64,000 nt of DNA from Mesorhizobium_B sp035998495 (GTDB lineage: Bacteria; Pseudomonadota; Alphaproteobacteria; Rhizobiales; Rhizobiaceae), in NCBI GenBank assembly GCA_035998495.1, contig DASYHP010000038.1:14666-78665 (forward strand), in the 5' to 3' direction. Each line of letters begins with the position of its first letter. Positions within the stretch are counted from its first letter, which is position 1. Shown piece after piece: positions 39,533-48,700 of the stretch. Made by a program: the position numbers and the translations under genes. The notes below the pieces were generated by a model. It was not told the DNA's origin and ran no database searches. It saw nothing but the letters and a program-made list of their open reading frames with translations.

Positions 39533-40125
39533 CACGGGCGGGCCTCCGGCTCGTCCGTGGCGGCCACGGGCGTGCCGGCGTTCAATGGCGGGTGCGTGGG
39601 CACATAGGGCGTCGGATCGGGGATCAGCCCGCGCATCACCGCCACCTTCTTGATGATCTCTGAAACGCCCTGGAGGGCCAGGAGGACGAAGCCCGTAAGC
39701 AGCAGCGCCTTGGCCGGCCAGATGATGAGCCCGCCCGAATTGGTGGACATCTCTCCCGATTGGAACGACCGCAGCGTGTAGGGTCCCAGATAGTAGATCA
39801 TGAGCAGCACGAAGGGCATGAGGAAGAAGGCATGCCCGAACAGGTCGATCCAGTGCTGGGTGCGGCGCGAGAAGCGGCCATAGACCACATCGACGCGGAT
39901 GTGCTCGTTTTCGCGCAGGGTGTAGGCGGCGGCCAGCAGGAAGGCCGCGCCGAACAGATACCATTGCAGCTCGAGCCAGGCGTTGGACGAGGTGTTGAAG
40001 GCTTTTCGCACCACCGCGTTGACGGCGCTCACCAGCACGGCGAGCAGGATGGCCCAAGACGCGTTCCGGCCGATCAAGCCGTTCACACCGTCGATGGCTC
40101 TCGAAAGAGCAAGCAAGCCTGCCAC
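39532..40125 (-). CDS. TRAP transporter small permease DctQ
   Basis: The 197-residue inner-membrane protein has four hydrophobic segments, near residues 20-40, 55-75, 90-115 and 130-160. The DctQ-type Leu-Glu-Leu-Gln-Trp-Tyr-Leu-Phe-Gly block sits before the second helix, and a His-Ile-Arg-Val-Asp-Val motif after it. It forms a complex with DctM, whose start codon overlaps its stop. It heads the leftward TRAP and dehydrogenase unit. The C-terminal 30 residues are Pro-rich. Confidence 0.92.
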   Translation of the reverse strand: MAGLLALSRAIDGVNGLIGRNASWAILLAVLVSAVNAVVRKAFNTSSNAWLELQWYLFGAAFLLAAAYTLRENEHIRVDVVYGRFSRRTQHWIDLFGHAFFLMPFVLLMIYYLGPYTLRSFQSGEMSTNSGGLIIWPAKALLLTGFVLLALQGVSEIIKKVAVMRGLIPDPTPYVPTHPPLNAGTPVAATDEPEARP

Positions 40126-40557
40126 GCGGACCCTCTCCCCAAGCCGCGGCCCATGCCTTGATCTGGCACAATCTTTCGCGCGGCCTGCCCCGTATGCAGG
40201 GCGAGGCGGAAAGCGTCAACCTGGCGCTGCGGCAAGACGCGGTCCCACGAAAGTCGTCCACGTCCCGACCAACCCGGCGGGCGGGGAGGTTGTCGACGGT
40301 AACCTTCCGTCCGCCGCTGCCTCAACTTCGATCCCCCGAGGGCCGTCGCGCGAAAGGAAATTTCGCTGCGGCCGCGGGTGCGGATCGCCCCTTGCGATCT
40401 CATCCCCACACGCCGATTTGGTTTGACGCGGCAAGCCCTTGCCACCACATTCGAATTTGTGGCGCCCTTGGCTGCTGAAGCCGCGCCTCCGCCGAACTTT
40501 GGGCGGGACGGGTCCGGTTCAGCCATGCCAGGGCGGCCGGCGTGAGGAGGCGCCGCC
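40126..40557. other. 432-bp divergent intergenic region
   Basis: No supported gene lies between the TRAP dctQ start and the oxidoreductase start. A rightward promoter candidate is TTGACG (40423-40428), 17 bp, CACATT (40446-40451), about 107 bp ahead of the oxidoreductase gene. For the leftward TRAP unit no convincing -35/-10 pair was found. Short frames here have no recognisable product. Confidence 0.45.
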
Positions 40558-43500
40558 ATGACGCTCCACGAGGTATCCCTCAACGACAAGTTCGATCTCG
40601 CCAAGGAGCGCGTGTTCCTTTCGGGCGCGCAGGCGGTCATCCGCATGCTCCTGATGCAGCGCGAGCGCGACCGCCGGGCGGGGCTCAACACCGCGGGCTT
40701 CGTGTCGGGCTATCGCGGCTCGCCTTTGGGCGGGCTCGACCTCCAGCTCTGGAAGGCCAAGGAGCAGCTCGCGGCCTCGGATATCGTCTTCACGCCAGGG
40801 CTCAACGAGGAACTGGCGGCCACCGCCGTCTGGGGCTCCCAGCAGGCCGAGCTGTTGGGCGATGGCAAGTTCGACGGCGTGTTCAGCCTTTGGTACGGCA
40901 AGGGTCCGGGCGTGGACCGCTCCGGCGACGTTTTCCGCCACGCCAACCTCGCGGGTTCCTCGCGCCATGGCGGCGCGCTCGCGCTGATGGGCGACGACCA
41001 CACGGCGGAGTCCTCCACCAACGCCCACGCCACCGAATTCCTGTTCGTGGACACCATGATCCCGATCCTGAACCCGGCGGGCGTACAGGAGCTGATCGAC
41101 TACGGGCTGATCGGCTACGCCCTGTCGCGCTTCGCGGGCACCTGGACCGCGATCAAATGCGTCAAGGACAACATCGAATCCACGGCCTCCGTGGACGCCT
41201 CGCTCGACCGGGTCCGCCTCACGCTGCCCGAGATCGGCCTGCCGCCCGGCGGGCTCAACATCCGCCACGAACTCGCGCAGCTTGGCCAGGAGGAACGGCT
41301 GCACGAGTGGAAGCGCGCGGCGGCGGCGGCCTTTATCCGGGTCAACGACATCAACCGCATCGTCTGGTCGGGCGGGCAATCGCCCAAGCTCGGCGTCATC
41401 ACGGTGGGCAAGAGCTATCTCGACGTGCGCGAGGCGCTCGGCGAGCTCGGCATCGACGAGAGGCAAGCCGCCCGCATCGGCCTGCGCCTCTTCAAGGTCG
41501 GCTGTCCCTGGCCGCTCGACCTCGAGCATATCCGCGACTTCGCCCGCGGGCTCGAAATGATCGTCGTGGTCGAGGAGAAGCGCTCGCTGATCGAGGTCCA
41601 GGTGCGCGAAGACCTCTACGGCACCGCCATGCAGCCGGTCGTGGTGGGCAAGAGGGACGAGCGCGGCGCGTGGCTCTTCCCCGCCAAGGGCGCGCTCGAC
41701 CCCAATGACGTTGCGATCGCCGTGGGCGAGCGCGTGCTTCGCGTGCTCGGCCACTCCGATGAGATCGCGGCGCGGGTGAGCGCGCTGCGCCAGCGTCAGG
41801 CCATGTTGGCGGAAACGACGGACGTGGCCGCCCGCACGCCCTTTTTCTGCTCGGGCTGCCCTCACAACTCCTCCACCAAAGTGCCCGAAGGCTCGATCGC
41901 CGGCGCAGGGATCGGCTGCCATTTCATGGCGCTATGGATGGACCGCGAAACCTTCGGCTTCACGGCGATGGGCGGGGAGGGCGCGCAATGGATCGGCCAG
42001 GCCCCCTTCTCCAAGCGCGAGCACTTCTTCCAGAATCTCGGCGACGGCACCTACAACCATTCGGGCTCGCTCGCGCTGCGCTTCGCGCTCGCGGCGGGCG
42101 TCAACATCACCTACAAGATCCTCTTCAACGACGCGGTCGCCATGACCGGCGGCCAACCGCATGAGGGGAGCCTCACGCTTCCCATGATCGCCGCCCAGGT
42201 GCGCGCGGAAGGGGTGCAGCGCCTCGCGATCGTGTCCGACGATCCCGGCCGCTACAAAGAGTTGGGGATCGCCTTCCCGCCGGGCGCGATCGTCCACCAC
42301 CGTCGCGACATGGATGCCGTGCAGCGCGAGCTGCGCGAGGTGAAGGGCGTGTCCGTCCTCATCTACGATCAGACCTGCGCGGCCGAAAAGCGCCGGCGGC
42401 GCAAGCGCGGGCTGATGGAGGATCCCGACCGCCGCGTGATCATCAACGAGCTGGTCTGCGAGGGCTGCGGCGATTGCGGGGTGAAATCCAACTGCGTGTC
42501 CGTCCAGCCCGTGGAAACGGAATGGGGCCGCAAGCGGCGCATCGACCAGTCCTCCTGCAACAAGGACTTCTCCTGCGTCGAGGGATTCTGCCCCTCCTTC
42601 GTGACCGTGCATGGCGCCAAGCTGAAGAAGGCGGGAGGGACGGCCGGCGGCGCCGACCCGCTCGACGGCGTGCCCGACCCGCGTCTACCCTCGCTTGGCG
42701 AGGGCTGGTCGGCAATCATCGATGGGGTGGGCGGTACGGGCGTGGTCACGGTGGGCGCGATTCTGGGCATGGCCGCCCATCTCGAGGGCAAGGGCTCGGG
42801 CGCCATCGACATGGCGGGGCTCGCGCAGAAGGGCGGAGCGGTTTTCAGCCATCTGCGCATCGCCCAAACACCCGCCGACATCCATGCGATCCGCGTCTCG
42901 GCCGGCAAGGCCGACCTGATCCTGGGCTGCGACCTCGTGGTGTCGGGCTCGAAGAAGGTGCTCGCCGCCGTGCGCGAGAACCATACGGTGTTCGTGGCCA
43001 ACACCGCCGAGGTGATGCCAGGCGAGTTCACCCGCAACGCGGATTTCTCCCTGCCCACCGAGCGTCTGAAGCGCGCGATTCTCCGCGCGGCCGGCGAGGG
43101 CCACGCCCATTTCGTGGACGCGACCGCGACGGCGACTGCGCTGTTCGGCTCCTCGCTGGGCCAAAACATGTTCATGCTGGGCTTCGCTTATCAGCATGGC
43201 GGCGTGCCCGTGAGCGCGCAAGCCATCGAGGCGGCGATCCGGTTGAACCGCGAGGCGGTGGAGATGAATGTTTCGGCCTTCCGCTGGGGCCGCCGTGCCG
43301 CCCACGATCCCGCCTTCCTGGCCGCGCAGACCGGCGCGGCCAAGCCCGTCCAGGCGCCGCTCTCCCAAAACCTGGATGAGGCGGTGCGCCGCCGCGCCGA
43401 GTTCCTCGCCGCCTACCAGGACGAGTCCTATGCGCAGCGTTTCGTCGCCCGCATGGAACGGCTGGTGGCAGCCGAGAAACGCATCGCTCCCGGCTCCGAT

Positions 43501-44049
43501 TCCGTTTCGCTCGCCGCCACCAAGAGCCTGTTCAAGCTCATGGCGATCAAGGATGAGTATGAGGTCGCCCGTCTCTATACGGATGGCGCCTTCGCCGGTC
43601 AGCTCGCCCGCGAGTTCGAAACCTACGGTCGGCTGGAGTTCCACATGGCGCCGCCGCTTCTGGCCCGCCGCGACGCGCAGGGGCACTTGCGGAAGATGCG
43701 CTTTGGCCCCTGGATGATGCCGCTTTTCCGGCTGCTGGCGCGCGGCCGAAAGCTGCGCGGAACTTGGCTCGACCTCTTCGGTCTCATGGCCGAACGCCGC
43801 GCCGAGAAGCAGGATCTCCTCCGCTTCGAGGCCGATCTCGACCGCATCGAAGCGGAACTGGGCGGACCGCGCGGCGCCGAGCGGCTGGGGGCGGCGGCCG
43901 CCTTGGCGTCCTGGCCGATGCTTCTGCGCGGCTTCGGCCATGTGAAGGACGCCCATCGACGAAAGGCGGAAGAGGAGCGCGGCCGCCTGCTCGCGCGGCT
44001 GGAGGCGGCCGGAACGGCTCCGGGGGACCGGCTTCAAGCCGCGGAGTGA
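40558..44049 (+). CDS. fused indolepyruvate ferredoxin oxidoreductase (IorA-IorB type)
   Basis: The protein has 1163 residues and is probably cytoplasmic. It oxidatively decarboxylates aryl-pyruvates or related 2-oxoacids to acyl-CoA with a low-potential acceptor. The order is as in other aerobic alphaproteobacterial fusions. First comes a pyrimidine-binding domain from residue 1 (Gly-Tyr-Arg-Gly-Ser-Pro-Leu-Gly-Gly near residue 50). A thiamine-diphosphate domain follows near residues 430-620 (Cys-Pro-His-Asn-Ser-Ser-Thr-Lys and Met-Gly-Gly-Glu-Gly-Ala-Gln-Trp). Next is a Cys-rich iron-sulfur segment near residues 630-690 (Cys-Glu-Gly-Cys-Gly-Asp-Cys-Gly), and then the IorB gamma domain (Gly-Val-Gly-Gly-Thr-Gly-Val near residue 723). 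The C-terminal 250 residues are the extra domain seen only in fusions. It stands alone. Confidence 0.92.
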   Translation: MTLHEVSLNDKFDLAKERVFLSGAQAVIRMLLMQRERDRRAGLNTAGFVSGYRGSPLGGLDLQLWKAKEQLAASDIVFTPGLNEELAATAVWGSQQAELLGDGKFDGVFSLWYGKGPGVDRSGDVFRHANLAGSSRHGGALALMGDDHTAESSTNAHATEFLFVDTMIPILNPAGVQELIDYGLIGYALSRFAGTWTAIKCVKDNIESTASVDASLDRVRLTLPEIGLPPGGLNIRHELAQLGQEERLHEWKRAAAAAFIRVNDINRIVWSGGQSPKLGVITVGKSYLDVREALGELGIDERQAARIGLRLFKVGCPWPLDLEHIRDFARGLEMIVVVEEKRSLIEVQVREDLYGTAMQPVVVGKRDERGAWLFPAKGALDPNDVAIAVGERVLRVLGHSDEIAARVSALRQRQAMLAETTDVAARTPFFCSGCPHNSSTKVPEGSIAGAGIGCHFMALWMDRETFGFTAMGGEGAQWIGQAPFSKREHFFQNLGDGTYNHSGSLALRFALAAGVNITYKILFNDAVAMTGGQPHEGSLTLPMIAAQVRAEGVQRLAIVSDDPGRYKELGIAFPPGAIVHHRRDMDAVQRELREVKGVSVLIYDQTCAAEKRRRRKRGLMEDPDRRVIINELVCEGCGDCGVKSNCVSVQPVETEWGRKRRIDQSSCNKDFSCVEGFCPSFVTVHGAKLKKAGGTAGGADPLDGVPDPRLPSLGEGWSAIIDGVGGTGVVTVGAILGMAAHLEGKGSGAIDMAGLAQKGGAVFSHLRIAQTPADIHAIRVSAGKADLILGCDLVVSGSKKVLAAVRENHTVFVANTAEVMPGEFTRNADFSLPTERLKRAILRAAGEGHAHFVDATATATALFGSSLGQNMFMLGFAYQHGGVPVSAQAIEAAIRLNREAVEMNVSAFRWGRRAAHDPAFLAAQTGAAKPVQAPLSQNLDEAVRRRAEFLAAYQDESYAQRFVARMERLVAAEKRIAPGSDSVSLAATKSLFKLMAIKDEYEVARLYTDGAFAGQLAREFETYGRLEFHMAPPLLARRDAQGHLRKMRFGPWMMPLFRLLARGRKLRGTWLDLFGLMAERRAEKQDLLRFEADLDRIEAELGGPRGAERLGAAAALASWPMLLRGFGHVKDAHRRKAEEERGRLLARLEAAGTAPGDRLQAAE

Positions 44050-44145
44050 GGGGATCCGGCATCGCCGAAGGCGCAGGCGCAACCCTGGGGCGCAAGCGCT
44101 GCGAAGCTGCAATCGATTGATCCTCAAGCCTTTCTTAAACGCGAT

Positions 44146-46494
44146 GTGGCAGCCTGGGCGCTCACTTCGTGGTCCCTGGACGTGTCCGACAAGCGAAAAA
44201 AAGAACTACCGGTCGACGTTTACATCCCTTTTGTTGAAACGCTGTTCCGGGACGGCCTGACGCTGACTATCGGTCTCGTCGCGCAGACGCTTTTGGTCGC
44301 GCTTTGCTTCTGGAAGACTTCGAACGCCCTCTACCTGCTGGTGGCGGTCGGGTTAATCGTGGTCGGGATCGTCCGGCTGCGCAACATCCGCCGCCATGTC
44401 GGCGCGCCGCCGCCCAAGGACCGCGCCGAAGCGCGCCAACGGGAGAACGACTACATCCTCTACGGCTCCATCCACGGCTTCATGCTGGGGGCCTTCTGCT
44501 TCACGGGCATCTATCTTGTGCCCGATCCCTTCGCCGAGATCGCGTCGGTCAGCGTGACCTTCGCCTCCGCCAGTTCGATCGCGGGCCGCAATTACGGCAG
44601 CCCCCGCATGGTGATGATCTTCGTGGCCACCATGATCCTGCCGATCTCGGCCGGCTTCCTTCTCAAGGGCGACATTTACCACTTCGTCCTGGGCTGCCTT
44701 TCCGCGCCCTTCTTCTTCGCCATCCGACGATTCGCCCACACCGTGCGCGAGGTGCTTTTCGCGGCGATCTCGGAGGAAAAGAAGGCCGCGCGCCTGGCCC
44801 AGCGCTTCAACCGCGCGCTCAACACCATGAGCCACGGGCTCGTGATGCTGGGCGCCGACGGGCGGGTCGTGGTGGCCAATGCGGAAGCCGCGCGGCTGAT
44901 GGCGCTCGCCTCGCCGGACAAGCTGTTGGGGCGAAGCATTCACGCCCTGCTCCTGCGCGGGGTGGCCGGCGGCATGCTGCGCCCGCGCGACTGCGGCTTC
45001 GTCGAGGCGCAGCTCACCGGCGCGTTGCGCCAGGGCAAGGGGCGGAAGGTGCTGGTTTCCTTCACCAGCGGCCAGCACTACGAGTTCTCGGCCCGCGAAG
45101 GCGGCCAGGATCTCGGCGTCGTCACCTTCGAGGACGTGACGGGGCGTGTCGAGGCGGAGGAGAAGATCCGCACCATGGCGCGCTTCGACAGCCTGACCAA
45201 CCTGCCCAATCGCGCCTACTTCAACGAGATGGCGGGCGACCTGATGGCGGGCGGCGACCCCGACCGCTTGTGCGGGCTTGCGGTGATCGACCTCGACGAC
45301 TTCAAGAGCGTCAACGACACGTTGGGCCATCCCGTGGGCGACGGCCTGATCTTCGCGGCCGCCCAGCGCCTCGGCGCGTTCGGCACGGAGCGGGTGGTCG
45401 TCAGCCGGTTCGGCGGCGACGAGTTCATGGTCTATGTGGACGAGGTCGCCGACGCGGGCGAGCTGGCCTCGATCCTCGACGCCGTGTTCGGCCAGCTCCA
45501 GGGCGAGGTCGATGTGGCGGGCCACGCGCTTCGCATCCAGGCCAGCGGCGGCGCCGTGCTAGCCCGCGTCCGGGACACGGATGTGGATGGCATGGTCGTG
45601 CGGGCTGACCTCGCGCTCTACAAGGCCAAGGAGCTGGGGCGGAACAACTGGCGCCTCTTCGAGCAGGAGATGGACGAGGCCTTCCGCAACCGGCAGGCGC
45701 TGAAGGCTGACCTCAGGACGGCCGTCGAGGCCCGGGCCTTGCGGGTGGTCTATCAGCCCATCGTGTCGCTCGACACGATGGCCATCGCCGCCTGCGAGGC
45801 GCTGTGCCGCTGGGATCACGCGGAGCGGGGCGCCATTTCCCCCGCCACCTTCATCCCGCTCGCCGAGGAGATGGGCATCATCTCCGACATCAGCCTCCAT
45901 GTGCTGGAAACCGCCGTCGTGGAATGCGCCAAATGGCCGGACGACATCATGGTTTCCGTGAACCTCTCCGCCAAGGATTTCCGCAACCGCGACATTGTGG
46001 GGCGCGTGCAGGCCGCCTTGGAGAGGTCGGGGCTGGCGCCGCGCCGGCTGGAGGTCGAGGTGACGGAAACCGCGCTTCTCGACGACAAGTCGCTGACCCG
46101 GGAGATCATCGGCGAGATCAAGGCGCTGGGCGTGCAGATCGCGCTCGACGACTTCGGCACGGGCTATTCGAGCCTCAGCTATCTGCACAAGCTGCCCCTC
46201 GACAAGGTGAAGATCGACCGCTCCTTCCTGCTCGACGTGGTGCAGAACCAGCGCTCGCTCGAACTGCTCAAGGGCGTCGTGAACCTGTCCCGGCCCTTGG
46301 GCCTCACTGTTACGGTGGAAGGGGTGGAGACCTTCGAGCAGCTCAAGGTGCTCAGCCAGACGGTCAAGCCCGATCTCGTCCAGGGCTTCCTGTTCGGCTC
46401 CGCGCTGTCCGCCTCGGGCATCGCCACCATGTCCAACACGGTCTGGCCCTTCGCCGACAGGCTGGCCCGCAAGAGCCGCAGGCTCCACGGCTGA
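44146..46494 (+). CDS. membrane-anchored GGDEF-EAL bifunctional c-di-GMP enzyme
   Basis: The chain has up to 782 residues. GTG 44146 is the longest start, and GTG codons slightly downstream are possible. Five or so hydrophobic helices span residues 30-195, a PAS-like segment covers about 225-335, then a GGDEF domain has the intact Arg-Phe-Gly-Gly-Asp-Glu-Phe at residue 423, and an EAL domain has its Glu-Ala-Leu at about 551. Asn-Leu-Ser, Glu-Val-Thr-Glu-Thr, Asp-Asp-Phe-Gly-Thr-Gly-Tyr, Lys-Ile-Asp, Glu-Gly-Val-Glu and Gln-Gly are all present, so phosphodiesterase catalysis is likely. The usual RxxD inhibitory site before GGDEF is absent. It probably tunes the motile-to-sessile switch. Confidence 0.92.
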   Translation: MAAWALTSWSLDVSDKRKKELPVDVYIPFVETLFRDGLTLTIGLVAQTLLVALCFWKTSNALYLLVAVGLIVVGIVRLRNIRRHVGAPPPKDRAEARQRENDYILYGSIHGFMLGAFCFTGIYLVPDPFAEIASVSVTFASASSIAGRNYGSPRMVMIFVATMILPISAGFLLKGDIYHFVLGCLSAPFFFAIRRFAHTVREVLFAAISEEKKAARLAQRFNRALNTMSHGLVMLGADGRVVVANAEAARLMALASPDKLLGRSIHALLLRGVAGGMLRPRDCGFVEAQLTGALRQGKGRKVLVSFTSGQHYEFSAREGGQDLGVVTFEDVTGRVEAEEKIRTMARFDSLTNLPNRAYFNEMAGDLMAGGDPDRLCGLAVIDLDDFKSVNDTLGHPVGDGLIFAAAQRLGAFGTERVVVSRFGGDEFMVYVDEVADAGELASILDAVFGQLQGEVDVAGHALRIQASGGAVLARVRDTDVDGMVVRADLALYKAKELGRNNWRLFEQEMDEAFRNRQALKADLRTAVEARALRVVYQPIVSLDTMAIAACEALCRWDHAERGAISPATFIPLAEEMGIISDISLHVLETAVVECAKWPDDIMVSVNLSAKDFRNRDIVGRVQAALERSGLAPRRLEVEVTETALLDDKSLTREIIGEIKALGVQIALDDFGTGYSSLSYLHKLPLDKVKIDRSFLLDVVQNQRSLELLKGVVNLSRPLGLTVTVEGVETFEQLKVLSQTVKPDLVQGFLFGSALSASGIATMSNTVWPFADRLARKSRRLHG

Positions 46495-46570
46495 ACCGTC
46501 TTCAGGCGCTGCTCGCCCGGGCGGCGCGGCCGGTCACGTGTCGTTAACCTTAACCCTAGGTAAATAGCGA

Positions 46571-46614
46571 CGATTTTAGAAATCGCTTTACATTCACCTG
46601 TGTAAACTTAGCCT
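46571..46614 (+). promoter_or_regulatory. AT-rich promoter region with two dyads before the FeeM-like gene
   Basis: The gap at 46495-46644 is unusually AT-rich. CGATTT-TAG-AAATCG (46571-46585) is a perfect 15-bp dyad. TTTACA and TGTAAA (46587-46592, 46601-46606) form a second one. TTTACA can double as a -35, with TAGCCT (46609-46614) 16 bp later as -10, placing the start about 25 bp before GTG 46645. The first dyad could bind an activator directly upstream. Confidence 0.5.
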
Positions 46615-46644
46615 CGCCGGCGACTGGTCGGGGGACTGAGATAA

Positions 46645-47421
46645 GTGCAGGCTCATCTTGACGCGCTTCGCCGCATAGCGAGCGCGAACGATCCAAGTTC
46701 GCCTCAAGCGAACTCAGGATTTGTGAACAACGTTTTGGCTCTTCTGGATCGCACGGAGTATCGACGCTGCGAGAAGGGAGAAGACTTGGAGAATATCTAT
46801 CGTCTCCGGTACAAGTGCTATCGCCTGACGGACATGGTGCCGGCGAACAAGGCCCAAACCATCCACGATCCTTTGGACGAGGCTCCCAACTGCTTCCAGT
46901 TCGGGATTTACCTTGACGGCGCGCTCATCAGCACGCTGAGGTTGCACCATGTCACGTCGGAAACGCCGCAATCGCCCTCCACCATGGTTTATGGCGACAT
47001 CATCGGCCCTATGCTGGCCGAAGGGGCGAGCTTCATCGATCCCAGCCGCTTCGCGGTGGACCCGGAAATCTCTCGGTTTCATCCGCAGATTCCCTATCTC
47101 ACGCTGCGGCTCGCCGGCATGGCCTGCTTCCATTTCGGGGCGCCGTACTGCTTGTCCACCGTGCGCGAGGAACATGCCGGCTTCTACAAGCGCGTGTACC
47201 GCTCGGAAAAGGTGGCCGAGACCCGGTCCTATCCCGGGCTCAACTACGGCGTGGTTCTTTACATGGCCAATGTCGCCCGCAACGGCGAAAGCTACCTTGC
47301 GCGCTACCCCTTCTTCCGCTCGAAGCGAATGGAGCAGCGCATGTTGTTCGCAGAGCCCGCCTTTGGCGAGAACGCGCCGCTGACGATCATTCCCACCGCG
47401 AAATATCTGCAAGCAGCCTGA
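46645..47421 (+). CDS. FeeM-like N-acyl amino acid synthase (GNAT/LuxI superfamily)
   Basis: The 258-residue soluble protein begins at GTG 46645 behind GGGGGAC. It resembles the N-acyl amino acid synthase FeeM group, relatives of acyl-homoserine-lactone synthases. Visible are the LuxI-like Ile-Tyr-Arg-Leu-Arg-Tyr-Lys-Cys-Tyr-Arg near residue 52 and a strand with Gly-Ala-Leu-Ile-Ser-Thr-Leu-Arg-Leu-His near residue 92. A Pro-Ser-Arg-Phe-Ala-Val-Asp block is near residue 137, and the acyl-carrier-facing Leu-Ala-Gly-Met-Ala-Cys-Phe-His-Phe-Gly is near residue 158. It probably joins a fatty acyl group from ACP to an amino acid or amine to give a signal or lipid. No luxR-type partner is adjacent. 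Confidence 0.8.
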   Translation: MQAHLDALRRIASANDPSSPQANSGFVNNVLALLDRTEYRRCEKGEDLENIYRLRYKCYRLTDMVPANKAQTIHDPLDEAPNCFQFGIYLDGALISTLRLHHVTSETPQSPSTMVYGDIIGPMLAEGASFIDPSRFAVDPEISRFHPQIPYLTLRLAGMACFHFGAPYCLSTVREEHAGFYKRVYRSEKVAETRSYPGLNYGVVLYMANVARNGESYLARYPFFRSKRMEQRMLFAEPAFGENAPLTIIPTAKYLQAA

Positions 47422-47494
47422 GTTGGGCCGGTTCGCCGCCCTCCACAGCGGCCCGGCGCGTGTCAAATGACGCCGAACAAGGTTAGGAGCCCCC

Positions 47495-47644
47495 ATGGAT
47501 CTCACAGCCCTGCCGCTTTCGCCTCTGGTTGCGCTAGTGGCGGGCGTGCTGATCCTCTTGGCGCCGCGCCTGCTCAACTACATCGTGGCGTTTTACCTGA
47601 TCCTGGTGGGCCTGCTCGGACTGTTCCCCGACCTCCTGGGCTGA
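47495..47644 (+). CDS. small DUF3096 membrane protein
   Basis: The 49-residue protein starts at ATG 47495 behind AGGAG. It is almost entirely hydrophobic, with two short helices: Leu-Val-Ala-Leu-Val-Ala-Gly-Val-Leu-Ile-Leu-Leu-Ala-Pro, and Ile-Val-Ala-Phe-Tyr-Leu-Ile-Leu-Val-Gly-Leu-Leu-Gly-Leu. They are joined by Arg-Leu-Leu-Asn-Tyr. This matches the DUF3096 family of tiny membrane proteins, whose role is unknown. It sits 73 bp after the FeeM-like gene and may be co-transcribed with it. Confidence 0.82.
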   Translation: MDLTALPLSPLVALVAGVLILLAPRLLNYIVAFYLILVGLLGLFPDLLG

Positions 47645-47656
47645 GTCGCCGCGGAG

Positions 47657-48240
47657 TCACGCCTGATCGAAGCTCAGGTCGAGGTAAAGTTCGGCCAGCG
47701 GCAATTCGGCCTCGATCTCGGGAAGGGGGATGACGGCCCCCAGGCTTTCTGCGATCTCAGTGTTCCAGCGGCCGTCCTCAAGGCGCCGCCAAACGGAAAC
47801 GACAGGCGCCTCGGTGTTGACCAGGAGGATCACCCTGATCGCCTCATGTGCCTGATACTCGGCGAGCTTCTCCACCCGGTCATAGCGTGTCGTAGAGGGG
47901 GACAGAACCTCGATCACCACGCGAGGCTCCGAAGCTGCCAGGGAGCGGTCGTCGCGCGGGCCGCACTCGATCAGCACGTCGGGCCGGCGGGTGCCGCGAA
48001 ACGTGCGGATCGACTGGTCCTGCGTGCTGGGCCGGCAGCCCTTGCCTCGGAGCTGCTGATGCAGAAGGCGATGGCATTCACCGTCACCGTGTCATGACGG
48101 CGGGAGGCGCCGGTCATCGCCTTCACGGTCGGCACCGGCACGCCCTCCACCAGCTCATAGTTCATGTCCTGGCCGAGCTGCCATTCGAAGAACTCCTCCA
48201 CGGTCATCTTGCGCTGGGGCTTTTCGAGCGTGCTCGACAT
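47657..48240 (-). pseudogene. Uma2-family endonuclease (DUF820), frameshifted
   Basis: The N-terminal half (ATG 48240, Met-Thr-Val-Glu-Glu-Phe-Phe-Glu-Trp, then Glu-Leu-Val-Glu-Gly-Val-Pro) and the C-terminal half (Asp-Val-Leu-Ile-Glu-Cys-Gly, Val-Val-Ile-Glu-Val-Leu-Ser-Pro-Ser-Thr, Lys-Leu-Ala-Glu-Tyr) of one Uma2 protein lie in different frames. The break is at about 48063-48068, where restoring one base would join Ala-Ile-Ala-Phe to Leu-His-Gln-Gln-Leu-Arg-Gly. The Asp and the Glu of the PD-(D/E)xK site are both in the second half. Either a recent one-base loss inactivated the gene or there is a sequencing error. Uma2 proteins have a restriction-endonuclease-like fold, and their role is obscure. 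Confidence 0.85.
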
Positions 48241-48396
48241 GGATTCCGCCTTTGGTGCTCGGCGGCAACCTAGCAGACCACGTCTGCGGCACAAAGCGCG
48301 GGCCGCTGGACCATCGCAAGGCCGGCTGGCCGATTGCCCTCTTTGGGCGCTTTCGTTATCAGACCTTCCACCAAGCGAAGTCGAGGCGTTGCGAAC

Positions 48397-48624
48397 ATGG
48401 CCGATCACCCGCCCAGCGGTCCCGTCGAAATGGGCGCCGAAATGGATTATTCCGAGCACGAGAAGACCTACAGCCGGTTTCTGGTCCTCACCAAATACGG
48501 CACGCTGGCCGTGGTGGGCATTCTGATCGCCATGGCCTTCGGCTTCTTCACCAATGCGGGCTTCATTTCAGCAACCATTCTCTGGGTGCTGATCGTCGCC
48601 GTCGGCGCCTTCGCCATGCGCTGA
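48397..48624 (+). CDS. aa3-type cytochrome c oxidase subunit IV
   Basis: The 75-residue bacterial COX4_pro_2 type subunit starts at ATG 48397; the longer upstream frame is not supported. It has a hydrophilic start containing Met-Asp-Tyr-Ser-Glu-His-Glu-Lys-Thr-Tyr, then two hydrophobic segments forming one membrane hairpin. It is a small accessory subunit of the terminal oxidase in the inner membrane. Its place directly before the transhydrogenase genes is a conserved Hyphomicrobiales arrangement rather than an oxidase operon. Confidence 0.9.
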   Translation: MADHPPSGPVEMGAEMDYSEHEKTYSRFLVLTKYGTLAVVGILIAMAFGFFTNAGFISATILWVLIVAVGAFAMR

Positions 48625-48700
48625 GCGCGGCGCGGGCCGCGTTTCGAAACACGCGGGGCGTCCAGGGACAGGCGTTCCGCCAAGGAAGGGGTGAGCAGGC

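Noticed and set aside
37979..39607. 542-codon plus-strand frame through the DctM gene
   Set aside because: It is a highly charged Asp/His/Glu/Arg sequence, the mirror of hydrophobic helices on the other strand.
40158..40478. Small plus-strand frames in the 432-bp gap before the oxidoreductase gene
   Set aside because: They are Arg/Pro/Ser-rich without homology-like pattern or ribosome site, and overlap regulatory DNA.
47971..48459. 162-codon minus-strand frame as an independent gene
   Set aside because: Its middle is the N-terminal half of the Uma2 gene; the region before Met 48240 and after the frameshift is non-coding-like.
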